A DNA stretch of 64,000 nt from Caprimulgus europaeus. Taxonomy: Eukaryota; Chordata; Aves; Caprimulgiformes; Caprimulgidae. Below the pieces are notes generated by a model that saw only the letters and a list, made by a program, of their open reading frames with translations, was not told the origin of the DNA and made no database searches. The translations under genes were made by a program, and so were the position numbers. This document shows positions 29,601 through 41,766 of the stretch, one piece after another (position 1 is the first letter of the stretch; each line of letters opens with the position of its first letter). The stretch is taken from the NCBI GenBank assembly GCA_907165065.1, contig OU015541.1, positions 1,364,001 through 1,428,000 on the forward strand, given 5' to 3'.

Positions 29601-31701
29601 CAGGCAGGGAGGGTCAGCCCTCTTGGTCCACCACTGCTTCAGGCCATCTTCAAACCACATCTCCACCTCAGCTTTTGCATTGCAGATGTGTTTTTAAAGC
29701 AGTGAGATGTTAGATGTGAGCTAGACCGTAGTGCCTTACTTAGGATTCAGCAAACACTTCCCAGGACGAGCCCTAGGGCTGCTAGCCTTTGGCCAACGTG
29801 GACCTTCCTTCCCCTGGTTAGTTTGTCCTTTTAAGAGCATTTCTCCCTGATGATTTTGCTGCTGTTTGTGCTCAACTCCCAGTCTGCACAGGAACCTGCC
29901 TCATGTTTACAGCTCCCAGCATCTCTCCTCCCAGTTACTTTGGCCCTGACCAGCACTCTCTCCAGAACAAGGTGGGAATGGGGGACAGCTCAAACCTGCA
30001 TGTGCTGTGGGATGGAGGATGTTTAGGTTTCTTTTTCCAGGTTGGTTCTGCTGGACATCTCTGCTCAGTTCCTGTGGCCTGAACTTCTCCCTCCACTGTA
30101 GATGTTTTTGACATTAGGATGTGACAGTGGGAAAACTCAAGCTTAAGAAAGCAGCACCAAGCCTGCAGCCCATTGCCCAGCCCAAGGCCAGGCTGTCTCC
30201 ATCTCTTCCTGGCTGCAGTGAAGCTGAAGAGCCAAGTGTTGGGGGGTCTGGTCAGTGTGGGGGGAGCCAAGCACCCTCTCGTGCAACCCTGCTGCCCTTG
30301 GGCTTGTGGGGTCCCAGCTGGTGCCCGTGCCTGGGTGTGATTGTATGAAACTGTTTACTTCTGACTATGCTGTTTACAAGAGGGGTGTGGGGTGGGTGGG
30401 GGGAACAAGCCAAGCCTCAGGAGGATTGGGAAACGCGTTATCTGCACCAGCCTGCAGCAAAGCTGACACTGCCAGCATCATGCAAGTGTCCTGGGGGTCT
30501 CCTGGCCAGCTTTGGTCCATGGGGAGGAGAGAGCAGAGGTGGCTCTAGCCTAGATGGGTTAGATTAGCTCCCCCTTGTCCCCTTGCTGCTGTGTTTTGAG
30601 GTTCAGCAGTGCTAGTGACAGATAAGAGTTACCCCTGTGGTCTTCCTTTACTCCTCAGGACCCAGCTCCTTCACATATCAGAGGCTCCCAGGAGCCTTTC
30701 TGGAGCAATAAGATTTAAAACAAGCATTGCCATCGTTGTGGAAATCCTCCATCGTGTGTCTCCTCCGTGTGCAGGACCGAGTCTGGGTTTAAGCCTGCTG
30801 AGCCCCACGGGGCAGCTGCTGCAGGGCACAGACAGGGACACTTCCCTGTGCTTTCTGCAGGGCACGAGGACAGGGGGACACATTGCTGCTGCTTTCCTTC
30901 AGTACCCTCAGCCCCACACTACAGCTGCCCCGGGGGTGAGAGGGGCTCCTGGTCCTGTTTTGGGGATGCTGCTGTGGGTCAGGGTGTGGTGCCCCAGGAG
31001 CTGGCTGGGTGCTTTATCTGGCTCCTCACAGCCTCCCATCCCTTCAGCCTGGCTGGGCAGGTCTGGGGCTCAGCAGAGGGGCAGCAGTCTGGAAAGTGGA
31101 GCTCCTGGTTCCCCTGGCAGCAGGATGCAGCTGATGCCTCGTGCTGCCCAGGAGCTGTCACCAGTGGTGGGCTGAGCTATGCCAGTGGCTCCTCTGCCAC
31201 TCAGCTGGTACCCAGGCACATCCCAGTGCCATCCCAGCGTGTGGCCCTTCACATCCCAAACCACTTCACAGTTCCAAGCAGGGTGTCAGGGCAGTGGGTG
31301 CAGCTGGAAAGAGAGCGCAAGGAGCTGCCCAAGTGATTTGAACTCCAAGGGTGATGTCTGGGCTGCAGCAGGAGCTCACAGGGGCCAAGAGCGAGTGCTT
31401 GGTGTCCCCATCCCTGTGCCTGTCCCCATCCCAGGCCTTCAGCTCATTCATCCAGCAAACCCCAGCAGCTTTGCTGAGCCCCTTGCCTGCCACACCAGTG
31501 AGGTACTGGGGTCTCAGTGGTGCTGGGTGAGCCCCAGGACAGGGGCACCCTGGCCCAGCCCTGCTCTGGGCTCCCTCTGCTCCCTGCAGCCCCCGTGCTG
31601 AGCTAGCAGAGCAGAAGGCTTAAACCCAGACTCCAAACTAGAGGTAATTCTATTAGCAAATGGACCTGTATTTTCCTTTTTTCTTCTTTTTTTTTGCACA
31701 G
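20698..31701 (+). other. STK35: Inferred 11-kb intron in the STK35 3' UTR
   Basis: A perfect donor, GTAAGT, begins 35 nt after the STK35 stop codon. The best matching acceptor on this strand is the polypyrimidine tract ending TTTGCACAG at 31693-31701, directly before a segment that looks like a transcript 3' end. A junction only 35 nt after the stop would not be expected to trigger nonsense-mediated decay. The sequence between holds no gene that I recognise and no clear interspersed repeat. The splice is an inference. Confidence 0.5.
20870..20875 (+). terminator. STK35: Proximal poly(A) signal candidate of STK35
   Basis: AATAAA about 210 bp after the STK35 stop codon, downstream of a T-run. 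It would give a short 3' UTR isoform if the donor at 20698 is not used. Confidence 0.45.
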
Positions 31702-31890
31702 AAGCTGGTGATCCAGGACCTACGTGTGAACAACTTTATATAACTATTTTTTGTACTTGGTTTACTTGGGTTGGTATGAGACGTTCTATTTAAGTTCTTT
31801 GAACACTGTGGATGCCCTGGTGTGTATGAGTGGCAGAGGCTTTGTAAATTAAGAGAGGTTTGTGTGAATAAAGCTGTTGGATGAGGTTGC
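31702..31890 (+). other. STK35: Probable terminal non-coding exon of STK35 with poly(A) signal
   Basis: After a T-rich tract and CACAG, an AT-rich unique segment of about 190 bp ends in AATAAA at 31867-31872, followed by TGTTGGATGAGGTTG, a plausible GT-rich downstream element. It encodes no protein. Acceptor, short AT-rich body and strong poly(A) signal fit a terminal 3' UTR exon. STK35 is the only upstream plus-strand gene with an unpaired donor, at 20698. An independent non-coding RNA is the alternative. Confidence 0.5.
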
Positions 31891-34800
31891 AAAGCCACAC
31901 ACAACTTGGAACACGAGTTCTTGTGTGTTTGTTCTCACCCACGCTGCCGGCAGCGATGGGCAGACCGAGACCAGGCGGTGGGACCGGCTCTGACCCGGGG
32001 GACAGCTCTGGCTGAGCCCAGGCTGGGCTGGCTGGCCTGACCCTGGCGCTTAGGGCACTAAACCAAGGCACGGCAGCCGGTGCCAACGGGAACGTGGCTC
32101 CCTGGCACGCGGCAGCCGCGGCCCTTTGTCCTCGCCTGGGATTAGGATTAGCCCCGTTCTCGCCGCAGACACCAAGTAGGCCACGGGGATTAGCGGGGCA
32201 GGGGAGCTCGGCCTCTGCCCACACACAGCCTGTGGGAACATCTCCTCATCCTGCCCCTTCCCTGGCAGCCCAAGGGGATGAGCAGCTTCTCGCCCAACCG
32301 GCCCCTCGCTCTGGAGGTGGCTGCAGACCCAGCAAGGGAAATGCCCTGCACCGTGGCAGCTTTAGGAGCCACCAATATCTTCTCCCTTTGCACTCCTCCT
32401 CTGCCCCAGCTCCCAGCTGCACAGACCAAAACAAGCTGGTCCCAGCAGCCGTGAGCCCTCGTGGCCCTGTTTGCAGCCAGGACACCCAGCCCACAGCTGA
32501 CATCACCATCAGAGAAGCCCAGCGAGGCTGAGCCGCGTCCTGCGGCCATGAGAAGTTTTCCTTCGTGCAGCAGCGATTTCCTGGGTGTTGGGCAGCTTGG
32601 GGCCACCCCGAGCCAGTGAGGGACACGGGGTGTCCTGACACACAGGGCCATGCACTGCCACTCGCCAGCCCTTGCGTAACAGCCCCGCAGCCTCGTGCTG
32701 GGACGTGCTGGGTGACCAGTCCTCCTCTCCTGCTCCCACTCAGCCCCAGCACCACCGGCCGCGTGGCCACAGGCTCCCCCCGCGTGGCCATCAGCATTGT
32801 GCTCCCTAATCGCTGCCGACAGGGACCTAAAACGGGAGCTTTCAGCCCAGGGGGGCCGATCAGCCCCAGCTGGAGCGATGCCGAGGGGCCAGAGCTGCCC
32901 AGCTCCCTGGCAGGCGAGCAAGGGGGGCTCTGAGCGGTGTTTCCACCCAGCTGGGTTATCTTGGGGCTGAGGGACATTGTGTGGCACCCACTGCGCGAGG
33001 AACCCACCTGGGTGCTCAAACATCCCCCATGGTCCTGCCCAGAGCATCCTGCCTGTGGGCAGGGAAGGGGCCAGGGCAGCTCTGGTCACACTGGCAGTGG
33101 GTATGGGACAAGCACCGAGACTGTCCCCGGCCTGGTGACGAGTGCAGCTGCCCAGAGTGGCTGTCCCACACCAGTTTGGTGCTCACTGGGTGAGTGGGGC
33201 TGCTCCCACCATTCCCACAGACTGGAGAGCAGGGGGGAAGCTGCCTCCAGGTCCAGGTCTGGGTCATTGGCATCCCACCGGAGGAGGAGAGGAGGTGACG
33301 CAGCAGAGGGAAGGTTTGTTGGGAGCTGCACGCTTCGCCCTTGCCTGCAGAGATGCTGCATCACCCTGCAGCCCTGGGCACGGCTCCCTGTCCCCCACCA
33401 CGTGCAGCCACCCCCAAAATCCCCAGCACAAACACTGCTGCACCTCCAAGGAGGCTCCTTATGCTCCCACGACCTCCCTCTGCTTTCAGCTCCACCAGTG
33501 ACCGTTTTGCCACCCTGCAGGTTCGCGGCATCACGCGCTTGTCTGTGACCGGACGCGTCACGCGCTCCGTGCGCTCCCGTGGCCCCCAGCTCTCGTTAGC
33601 TTGGCCTCTGCAAACATGATGGAGATGAAATCCAGCAGGAGCTTGGGGTGGGAGCCAGGACACCTCGCACGTGTGCCACCACGCTGCAGGCAAGGAGCTG
33701 GTGAGGGCAGGTGACCGCATGGCACAGCCGAAAAGCTTTTAACATCATTCACAGGGAGAGGTTGGTGTCAGTCACCAGGAGAAACGTTTCACTCTGGGTT
33801 TGCTCTCTGGAGAGCTGCTATTTGGTATGCAAAGCAGGCTGCTAAACTCCACAAAGATGCTTCAATCACTTGATAGCTGACAAAAGTACCCCAGCACCAA
33901 CCATCCCCTGCCCTGTGCTCCTTGGGGACTGGGAGAGGACACGTGCACGTGGAGAGCTGCACGTGGCAAAGGCCACACCAGGGAGCAGGCAGGGAGCAGG
34001 CAGCAGGGCGAGGGTGGGATAGACAAGGAAACCCATGGCAGCCACCATGGCCACAAGGCCAGACACGGTCCTGGGTGGCAGCTGGGTGAGCACCAACCTC
34101 ACCCCAAGGGATTTAACATCAGAGAGCCAAGGTGAGATGCTGCCAGCAGCTCCGCTCCCCTTCTCCCTCTCCCTGCTTTGACACACGGCAGGAACATTTT
34201 CAAGAGCCTCTCTCCACAGCGGCTCTGACACCGCGTTCTACTGCTGCAGCACTAAGTCATTCAGTGCAGAAGAGAAGTCCATATTTCTTTTAAGATCTCT
34301 TGAGCTTCTCAAGCAGCAGCCACTTCAGCAGCCCTCACCGGACCGCAGAGAGGCACCAGCTGCTCGAGCCGGTAGGATGAGAGCAGGGCTCCTTTTGTTG
34401 GTACAGGACATTCATCTGCCTCGTCTCCACGCTGATGAATAGCTCTGTTTTACCCCGTGTCAAGCTCCAGCAAAGCAGAGGATGAACAGCTAAAGCTGCC
34501 ATAAGCCCACACACTCCATTTAGCCGGGAGATGACTCAGACGAGGCTCTTGGTGCGGGTGGAGGTGACGATGGAACGCGAGGGTAGGAGAGCTGGCACGC
34601 TGCTGAGCGGGGGACTCAGCCCCCCCACTGTCCACCATGCTGCCAGGCAGGAGGGTGGCTGAGCTGACCCAGAGCCGGACCCTCCTCACCCTCTGTGCCC
34701 CTGTTTGGCTGCAGGACAGTCATGGGGGGGGTCCTCAGCACAGGGAGCAGCTCTGCCACACATGGCATCGAGGTGTCACTTATTAAATAGCTGTTATCCC

Positions 34801-35884
34801 ATTGCACACAGCATCCCACCAGCTCTCCAGTGCAGCCCGCAATGGGCGTGGGGTGACCACGGCCACCCCGTCCTTCCTCCTGCAGAAACCCCAGGCAGCA
34901 GCCCCAGCCCTGCCCCAGGGATGGAGCAGAGGGAGCAACATCACCCAAACCACCTCCCAACTCCAAGCAAGGCTTCCAAAGAAAAAAATAGATGGCCAAG
35001 TCGGGAAGCCCGGGATATTTTTTGCCTGCTCCCTGCCCCCAGTGCAGGTCGGTGGAGCGGTGCAGGGTGCCCACCCCACACACACCCCCCCTGCCTCTCC
35101 CCGCAGCACGGACCGCACGTGGCAGAGGCAGCAGCGTCACCCAGAGCCACTTCAGGTCAGTCCCAGTTCCACGAACAAAAGCTGCTTCTCTCTCCAGCTC
35201 GTTTCCTGGCGGGGTTAATGGCCTGGGCTCCTCCGGGGACCCAGCACTGGCAAAGGCGAAGGCACGCTGGGAGGCGAGCAGCAAGGGAGGGAATTAAGAC
35301 TTTATTTCCTCTGCCAGAGATAAGATCTCTAAACAAGCTTCCAGCCAAAAACTTTCATTTTTTTTTTAATTTCTTTTTTTCACAGGTTTTGCAAAGAATC
35401 TTGCTCGCCAGAATGGCATCCGCCCCCATCCCCACTCAGAGCTGCCAAAGCCTGCGCTTCCCCTGGGACCAGCCTGAGCGGTGGAGATGGATGAGCTGAC
35501 ACGGGCATGACTTCACCCTTCCTGTCCTGCTGCCAGAGCCGGAGCTTTCAGCATCCCCAGAGCACCCCCCCTGCTCCCACTGCCCGTGGCAGCCCCACCG
35601 CCCCCCACGGATCACCCACATGGACCAGGGACATGCGGTGCCACCGCCCCCCACCCCAGTGTCAGGGCTGGATGAGACCCCCAGGGTGAGCATCCCTGTG
35701 AGCAGCAGCAAAGCCTGACCTAGTGGCACATCACCCCAAGCTCCAATTCTGCTCCCTCTGCACAGATCCCTCTCTGCAGTCACTGCTGTTTTAACCCCAG
35801 AAGGGTCAGGGTCTGTGGTCTTGTGAAAGGCACTTGTTCCCCCTCTGAAAAGCCTCATTAAGGGGTGCTACACTGGATGTGCAG
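31891..35884. other. Intergenic spacer, left part of the STK35-FNDC11 interval
   Basis: Mixed GC-rich sequence with biased open frames, such as a 299-codon minus-strand frame at 32190-33089 with no recognisable domain. A small T-run lies near 35358. I see no gene. Confidence 0.45.
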
Positions 35885-36393
35885 GGTTTAGTTTTGGGCT
35901 CCTCACTCCAAGAAGGACATGGAGGTGCTGGAGCGTGTCCAGAGAAGGGCAGCGGAGCTGGGGAAGGGTCTGGAGCACAAGTGTGCTGAGTTCCCGGCTG
36001 AGGGACCTGGGGGTGCTGAGCCTGGAGAAAAGGAGGCTGAGGGGAGACCTTCTGCCTCTGTCCAAGTCCCTGACAGGAGGGTGCAGAGAGGTGGGGGTGG
36101 GTCTGTTCAACCAAGGACCAAGGGACAGGACAAGAGGAAATGGGCTCCAGTTGTGGCCAGGGCAGCTGAGATGGGATGTGAGGAAGAATTTCTTTGCTGA
36201 AAGGGTTCTGAGGCATTGGAAGGGGTTGCCCAGGGCAGTGGTGGAGTCCCCATCCCTGGAGGGATTGAAGAGTCGTGTAGACACAGTGCTGAGGGACAGG
36301 GGTTAGTGGGGGACTGGTCAGTGTTGGGTTCATGGTTGGACTCGATGATCTCAAAGAGCTTTTCCAGTTGAGGCAGTTCTGGGGTTCTGTGCT
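35885..36393 (+). mobile_element. CR1 LINE 3' fragment (about 0.5 kb)
   Basis: Plus-strand CR1 3' region containing CTCCTCACTCCAAGAAGGAC, GAGCGTGTCCAGAGAAGGGC, GGACAGGACAAGAGGAAATG, GGTTGCCCAGGGCAGTGGTG and GGTTGGACTCGATGATCTC. It is 5'-truncated and has diverged at the 3' tip. Confidence 0.9.
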
Positions 36394-37939
36394 TTACCTC
36401 CTCTCTTCCACAAAGCCAAGGTTGTTGTCTTACCAGGGGCCTCAATTCCTCCTTGTCACACAGAAACGCCCCAGCACCGGGCCCGGTGTTTGGGAACACA
36501 GACAAACATTCCCTGATCCTTCAGTGGCAAGAAATAAATGTCCCTGCCTTGCTCATGCCCTGGGGCTTTGCAGCTGCCCCTGGCTTGGAGGCCACTGTGG
36601 GAACAACCCTGTGGCTGATTTATCCGGCACACGGGCGCCGGCAGCCCCAGAGCTGGAAGCGGGCACGAGCCGGCGGGAGGGCGATAAATCACAGCTCTGC
36701 CCACTGGTACTAACGGTGCTGGTCACCTTGTCCCCAGAGGGACAAATCCTGGAGCCTCAGTGCTGCTTTCATGTCCCACGCCCTGGGAGGGAAGGTGTCT
36801 GGCTCTCTGAGGTCACCGTGTCCCGACTGTGCTCCCCGACAGCCGCAGGTGACAACCAGGGGACAAGGCTGTGGGCTCAGTGAATTTCCCACTTGCCACC
36901 TGCACTCTCTCTCCCACATCCAAGCAAGTTTCCAGCTTTCCCTTGGGAAGTTTTCCTGCAAAATGGGGCACCTCTGCTGCTCAGCTGAGCCTGCCAGCGA
37001 GGGCTGTGTCCTGGGACCTGGGACACGACACCCTGCCTTGACCTTACGCTCAAGGATGTCTTGTGAAGTGCAGCACAGCACAAGGATCTCCAAACGGGCT
37101 TTTGATGAGCTTCCAGCAGGATAAACGAGCTCCTGTGACCCTGCTCCATCTTCCTGAGCTAGATCATCCCTAAAACCAAGCCCTGCTGTAGCTGCAGCTC
37201 AGACCAGCTCTCACCTCTCACACCCCACACACGTGTCTCAGATCAATGTCACCGCTGGAGAAGGGGGGTCTGTCTGCCCTAGGACAGGTCCAGGGTGTCC
37301 AACCATCACTCAGCAGGGGAGGAAAGGTGAGCTAACAGATAAAGCCTCCCTGTGCCGAGGAAATCCTGAGCGCTCAGCCCTGCACGTTGCACATCTCAGG
37401 GCTGGGCACATCTTTGGGGGAAGATTTTTGCCCCAAACCACCTTCCAAACCCACAAACTTCTTGGTTTGCTGGAATCAAACAGCTTCCCCAAACTGCAGC
37501 GGCTTCAGGCTTTGTGGCTCCCTCCCAGGGTGCCTTCAGTGGGTGTAATGAGCTGGAGGTAATTGCTGCCTCGGGGACACAATTAACTCCTTCCTGGCCT
37601 GGTCCAGCTGGGGCTTTTGCAACCCAGGAGAGCAGTTTCTCTTCCAGGTTCCTCACAAAACTTCCATCCCTCTTCCTTCTCAAAGTGAACCTCCTGAAGC
37701 AGAGCGTGAGGAGCGAGAGTCCCCGGTGCGTGGCGATGACTTTGATTTGGGATCTATCTGGAATGCACAAGTTATTTCAGGTGTATGAGGTGAAACTGGG
37801 AACAAGCAGTGAGTGAATCAGTCACACCCTGGTGACAGTGGGATTGGAAGCAGCTCGGTGCAGCTGGCTGGTGGGCAGCCCTGCTCTGAAAGTCCCATTC
37901 CCATGGGGCTGGGCAAACACAATGAGATATGGGTACTGG

Positions 37940-38138
37940 GGACACAGTCAGTCACTGGGACAGGCTCCCAGGAGATGTGGTCACAGCATCAAGCCTGGTA
38001 GAGTTCAAGGAGCATCTGGACAATGCTCTTAGTCATATGGTTTAGTTTTAAGTAGTCCTGTGAGGAGCAGGGAGTTGGACTTCATGATCCTTGTGGGTCC
38101 TTTCCAACCTGAGATCTTCTGTGATTCTATTCTATGAA
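37940..38138 (+). mobile_element. CR1 LINE 3' fragment, different subfamily
   Basis: Contains GGACAGGCTCCCAGGAGATG, GAGTTCAAGGAGCATCTGGA, TTGGACTTCATGATCCTTG and a terminal TGATTCTATTCTATGAA. The ending differs from the 35885 copy, indicating another CR1 subfamily. Confidence 0.88.
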
Positions 38139-38439
38139 CCCTGGAGGAGCTGGTGACATCAGGAGAGCTTTATGACAGTGTTGATAGCAACGACCATGGC
38201 AACACAACCTCCAGCAGGAGGAGGCACAGTGTGACCAGCGCTCTGTCCCCTGGACACGGGTCACCTCGAACCAGGCACTGCCCAAACTGCTGCTGCAAAC
38301 CTGACACCCACCTTCACCCACCAGGTCTCATCTGGAAGCAGCAGAGGAAGAACCAGGCACAGAGTCCTCCCTGCTCCCCGTCCCTGAGGTGCTTCCTCCG
38401 CAGCAGGTCCCTGTTTCAGAGCTGCAGCGGGGATGAAAT

Positions 38440-38700
38440 ATGAAGACAGAAATCGCCAGCGACTTTTAATTTGGGTTCTGCCAATTTCTCTGTTCCAGCC
38501 ATTGATTTTCTGTGAAGATGAATCCTCGCTACCAGCTCTCCCTGACAGGCTCTGTCTGGCTGCTGTGCTTACCCTGAGAGTGGAAATATATGTTTTATTA
38601 AGTGTCAGAGCTCACTAATGAGAAGAGGGAGGAAAATCAATTGTCTGCTTATATCTTGATCTCAGAGACAGGACTAACAAGTTCTTTATTTTGCTGCTGT
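38440..38700. promoter_or_regulatory. AT-rich unique block, candidate enhancer
   Basis: An AT-rich block with TTTTAATTTGGG, CCATTGATTTTC, AATATATGTTTTATTAAGTG, CTCACTAATGAG and AATCAATTGTC. It has no coding frame and no repeat signature. It lies within the spacer joining the STK35 and FNDC11 blocks. The call rests on composition and homeodomain-type cores only. Confidence 0.3.
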
Positions 38701-39714
38701 GGGCAGGAGGACAGGGCAGGGTGACACGTGGCAGGCAACGCTGTCAGCTCTGCTACAGAGACAGCTCAGCTGATGAAAGAGGATGGGGAAAGGGGTCCAT
38801 GGTGCTTGAATGCTTCCAACACATTTGTATTTCTCTTAATTCAAAGAGGTTCACAGAGTGTTATAAAATCTCAGAGTTTAATTGATCCGTGATGCAAAGC
38901 TACTGAAAACAGTTGAATTTCAGCTGCAGCCTATCAGCAGTTTATGCTCATGTGCCTAAAATCCAGAGAGAGCTTGGCCAGCTGTTGAGGACAGGGGCAG
39001 GCAGGGGGATTCCATTTTCCCACGCTAAATTTGGGATGAAGTTTGGCATTTATGGCAACGAGAGGCACAAGCAAGCTCAGGGCAAAAGTCTCTGCACAAC
39101 CCCAGCCACAAACCCCGTTTCAAACGTGCACCACGCAGTGCTCGTGGCTTAGGTGACATCCCAACCCTGCCCCAGGGAGGAGCACAGCTTGCACAGCCCA
39201 GGACTTCACCTTTGCTGCAGGAGAAGCTCAGGCACTGCTCCCAGCTCAGCTGTGCTACACTCTGCAATACTGCACCCTCTTCTACCTCCACGTCTTTGGG
39301 TCAGTTCTGGGGGATGGGAACAGCCTGGATCTCACCAACCCAAAGGCAGATGTGCTCTCCACCAAGAGCTACTAGATATAAAGACATCATCACATCTTCA
39401 GAAGTCATGGGATGGGAGGGTGCCAGGGGAAATGGGCACAAAGCACAAGCCTTGCTTTAAACTCCTCCCTGGGCATCTGGCAGAGGCCGTGGCTGGATCA
39501 GGAGCTTCACCTCCACAGGACTCTTCTGATGTCCTTAAGCCCTCAGACCACCAAGGCCAAGGGCAAAGGACAGGTCCAGTTCCCAGCACACAGCCTGGAG
39601 GACAGGATTGGGATCCACAAACATTCATTTTCCTGCAGGAAGCTGGCCTTAGTCCCAAGCACCGATCTCTGACAGCCCCCCCTCCCCAGCAAAGCTATCA
39701 ACCTGCCTTCACTC

Positions 39715-39935
39715 ATATTTGTTATCTTCCTTGTCTGTTAGAGAATCACACCTGACAATTGTCTAGTTAATCTCTTGGCAGCTGTGAAATGAAATGGTAA
39801 GCTCTGCCTGCCTGGAGAAGATGCATTGATTTCTTAAAATGACAGATCGTCTCCTCCCTTGATGTTCAAGCAGGAGCTCAGGGCTGGGGTTATGGATCTT
39901 GTCTATCATTCAATTAAAAAAGCTTAACAGAGATG
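39715..39935. promoter_or_regulatory. AT-rich unique block, candidate enhancer
   Basis: Contains GACAATTGTCTAGTTAATC, GATGCATTGATTTCTTAAAA and TTCAATTAAAAAAGC in otherwise GC-richer spacer, with no frame or repeat. Further AT-rich sequence follows at about 40190-40260. Confidence 0.3.
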
Positions 39936-41261
39936 CACCAGCTAAGTGTATGAGACAGCATTAAGGCTAAGCCCTGACCCAAAGATTTAATCACAGGGAG
40001 TATGAAGGCACCTTCAGAGGCAGGATGCCTGGTCTGCTGCTGGACACACCAGTCACGGTACTGAGCGTGGCACTGGGAGCCAGACCAGCGAGTCTCCTGG
40101 CCACAATAAACAGCTGACTGGCCAGACAGGTCCCACAGCAAAGTAGAGCAGGAAAATCCCTCCCTACCCAAAAGGGAGTTTGCTGCACTTAATAGAGCAG
40201 TTTATATCCTATTTCAAGACATCTCTTTAATAAGGATTATGTGTTTAAGTTAAGGAAACTCGGGACTCTTTGTGGAACAGCCTCTGTCTCACTGTGGAGA
40301 GCAGAGCACTGGAGTGTGTGCGGCCTCAGATGTAAAAACTGCAAAATTCACCCTGGAAAAGCAAAAATAACCCGACCCTGCAGCGTGCCATAAAGCCCAG
40401 CAGATCCCATTAGTACTCCAGAACCAGCTATGCTTTCCTGGGCAAATTTTAACATCTGCAAAGCAGCAAAGAGTAAAGCTGAAGCCTCTCTGTGGGTGTC
40501 CCAGATCCCCCCTTTGCTGGGCTCAGAGAAGGTCCCAGGCAGAGCAGCAGTGTGATGCTGCTGATGATCTCCTGATGCTCAGGAGTTCAGGGCAGGGTCA
40601 CTCACAATCCTCCTCCCAGAAGTGCTACGATCAGTGCAGTTGTTTGGAGTGGCCTTGGTAGCCAGGGCTGTGAGGATGCACCAGCCCCAGAGCAGGAGTT
40701 CACCTGGCAACTGCAAACCCCAGTGAGGTGCCTGCAAGGTGAGAAACGGGGCAGGCACGTGCCAGCGCGGCGCTGCACCACAGCCACCATGCAGGGTACC
40801 ACTAGCATGGCTTTTAAGGCTTCCCAGGATGGAGACAGCTTTTCTGCTCAGTGCTGTGTTCACTACACCTTGCTCTGAGCTAGCCTGTACCGTTTGCTGG
40901 CTGTCCTGCCTCAGCTGCTTCACCTCTGTCTGCAGGGACCCTTGGCTCGGGGCTGTGTCCCCACAGTTCGCTGATGAGGTCCAGGCTCTGCAGAAAGAGC
41001 AGGGTGTTAAACCAGCCCATAGTGCAGCAGCTCAGTTTTAGGCTCCTTGGCCTTGGAGCTCGGGCTCATAAAACACAGAAGCCGCTGCCCAGGTCCATGG
41101 AGCAGAGGTGAAAGTCATGGAGGAGCAACGGGAATGTCTCACACAGGGGAGCAAGGCTTTGGAAACATATTTTGGATGCTTCAATGATCACAAGCCCTGC
41201 AGTGCATCAAGCATGGTCCTCTTATCAGCTTAGAAGCATAGACCAATTTAAATTGGAAAAG

Positions 41262-41350
41262 ACAGAATCACAGAATTGCCTAGATTGGAAAAGAACTTTA
41301 AGATCAAGTCTGACCGTTAACCTCACACTGCTGAGCACCCCCACAGCCTC
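41262..41350 (-). mobile_element. Short CR1 LINE 3' fragment
   Basis: ACAGAATCACAGAATTGCCT, then GATTGGAAAAGAACTTTAAG and a CCGTTAACCTCACACTGC match, is the antisense view of a CR1 3' end. It is about 90 bp, truncated and diverged. Confidence 0.75.
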
Positions 41351-41637
41351 GTCACAACAGCAAGGACACAAGCTGGGAGTGAAACAAGATGTGTCTGTGA
41401 AGGAGGAAGCAAAGAGACCTTGTCCCCTCTGCTTTTCTCCTCTGTGCCCTCTGGTATGAGGGGAAACCACCCGGACACAGCCCTGGAGTGGGGGACAGAG
41501 CCCCTCGCACACCTCGGAGTGCAGGATGCCCAGCCCAAGGGTGGCACTGGCCCCTTGTCCCCTGCCCAGCGCTGGGTGGCACATCACACTGTGATGACAA
41601 CAGCTGGGCATTGTGTGCTGGCTCACTGTGAGTGACC

Positions 41638-41766
41638 TGAGTCACTGCTTTGGGTATAAAAACAGACCCCGGGGGTGAAGCGGGCAGAAGAGAGGGCAGC
41701 CGCGCTCCCCTCCCCACGGCCGCAGCCATCGCTCCTGGGGACCAGCCTGGAGTCACCCAACCCAAG
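41638..41766 (+). promoter_or_regulatory. FNDC11: TATA promoter with AP-1 site and short non-coding first exon, probably FNDC11
   Basis: TGAGTCA at 41638-41644 is a consensus AP-1/NF-E2 core; TATAAAAA follows at 41655-41662. A start would be expected near 41685. The predicted exon contains no ATG and ends CCCAAG before GTACCA at 41767. The FNDC11 coding exon has a clear acceptor (TTCTTACACAG, AG at 41-42 of 44000) 18 nt before its ATG, so a non-coding upstream exon is required. This is the best candidate. The donor is only moderate. Confidence 0.5.

Noticed and set aside
32190-33089. 299-codon minus-strand open frame
   Set aside because: No domain and biased composition. A second long frame (32246-33019) overlaps it on the same strand, as expected for GC-rich non-coding DNA.
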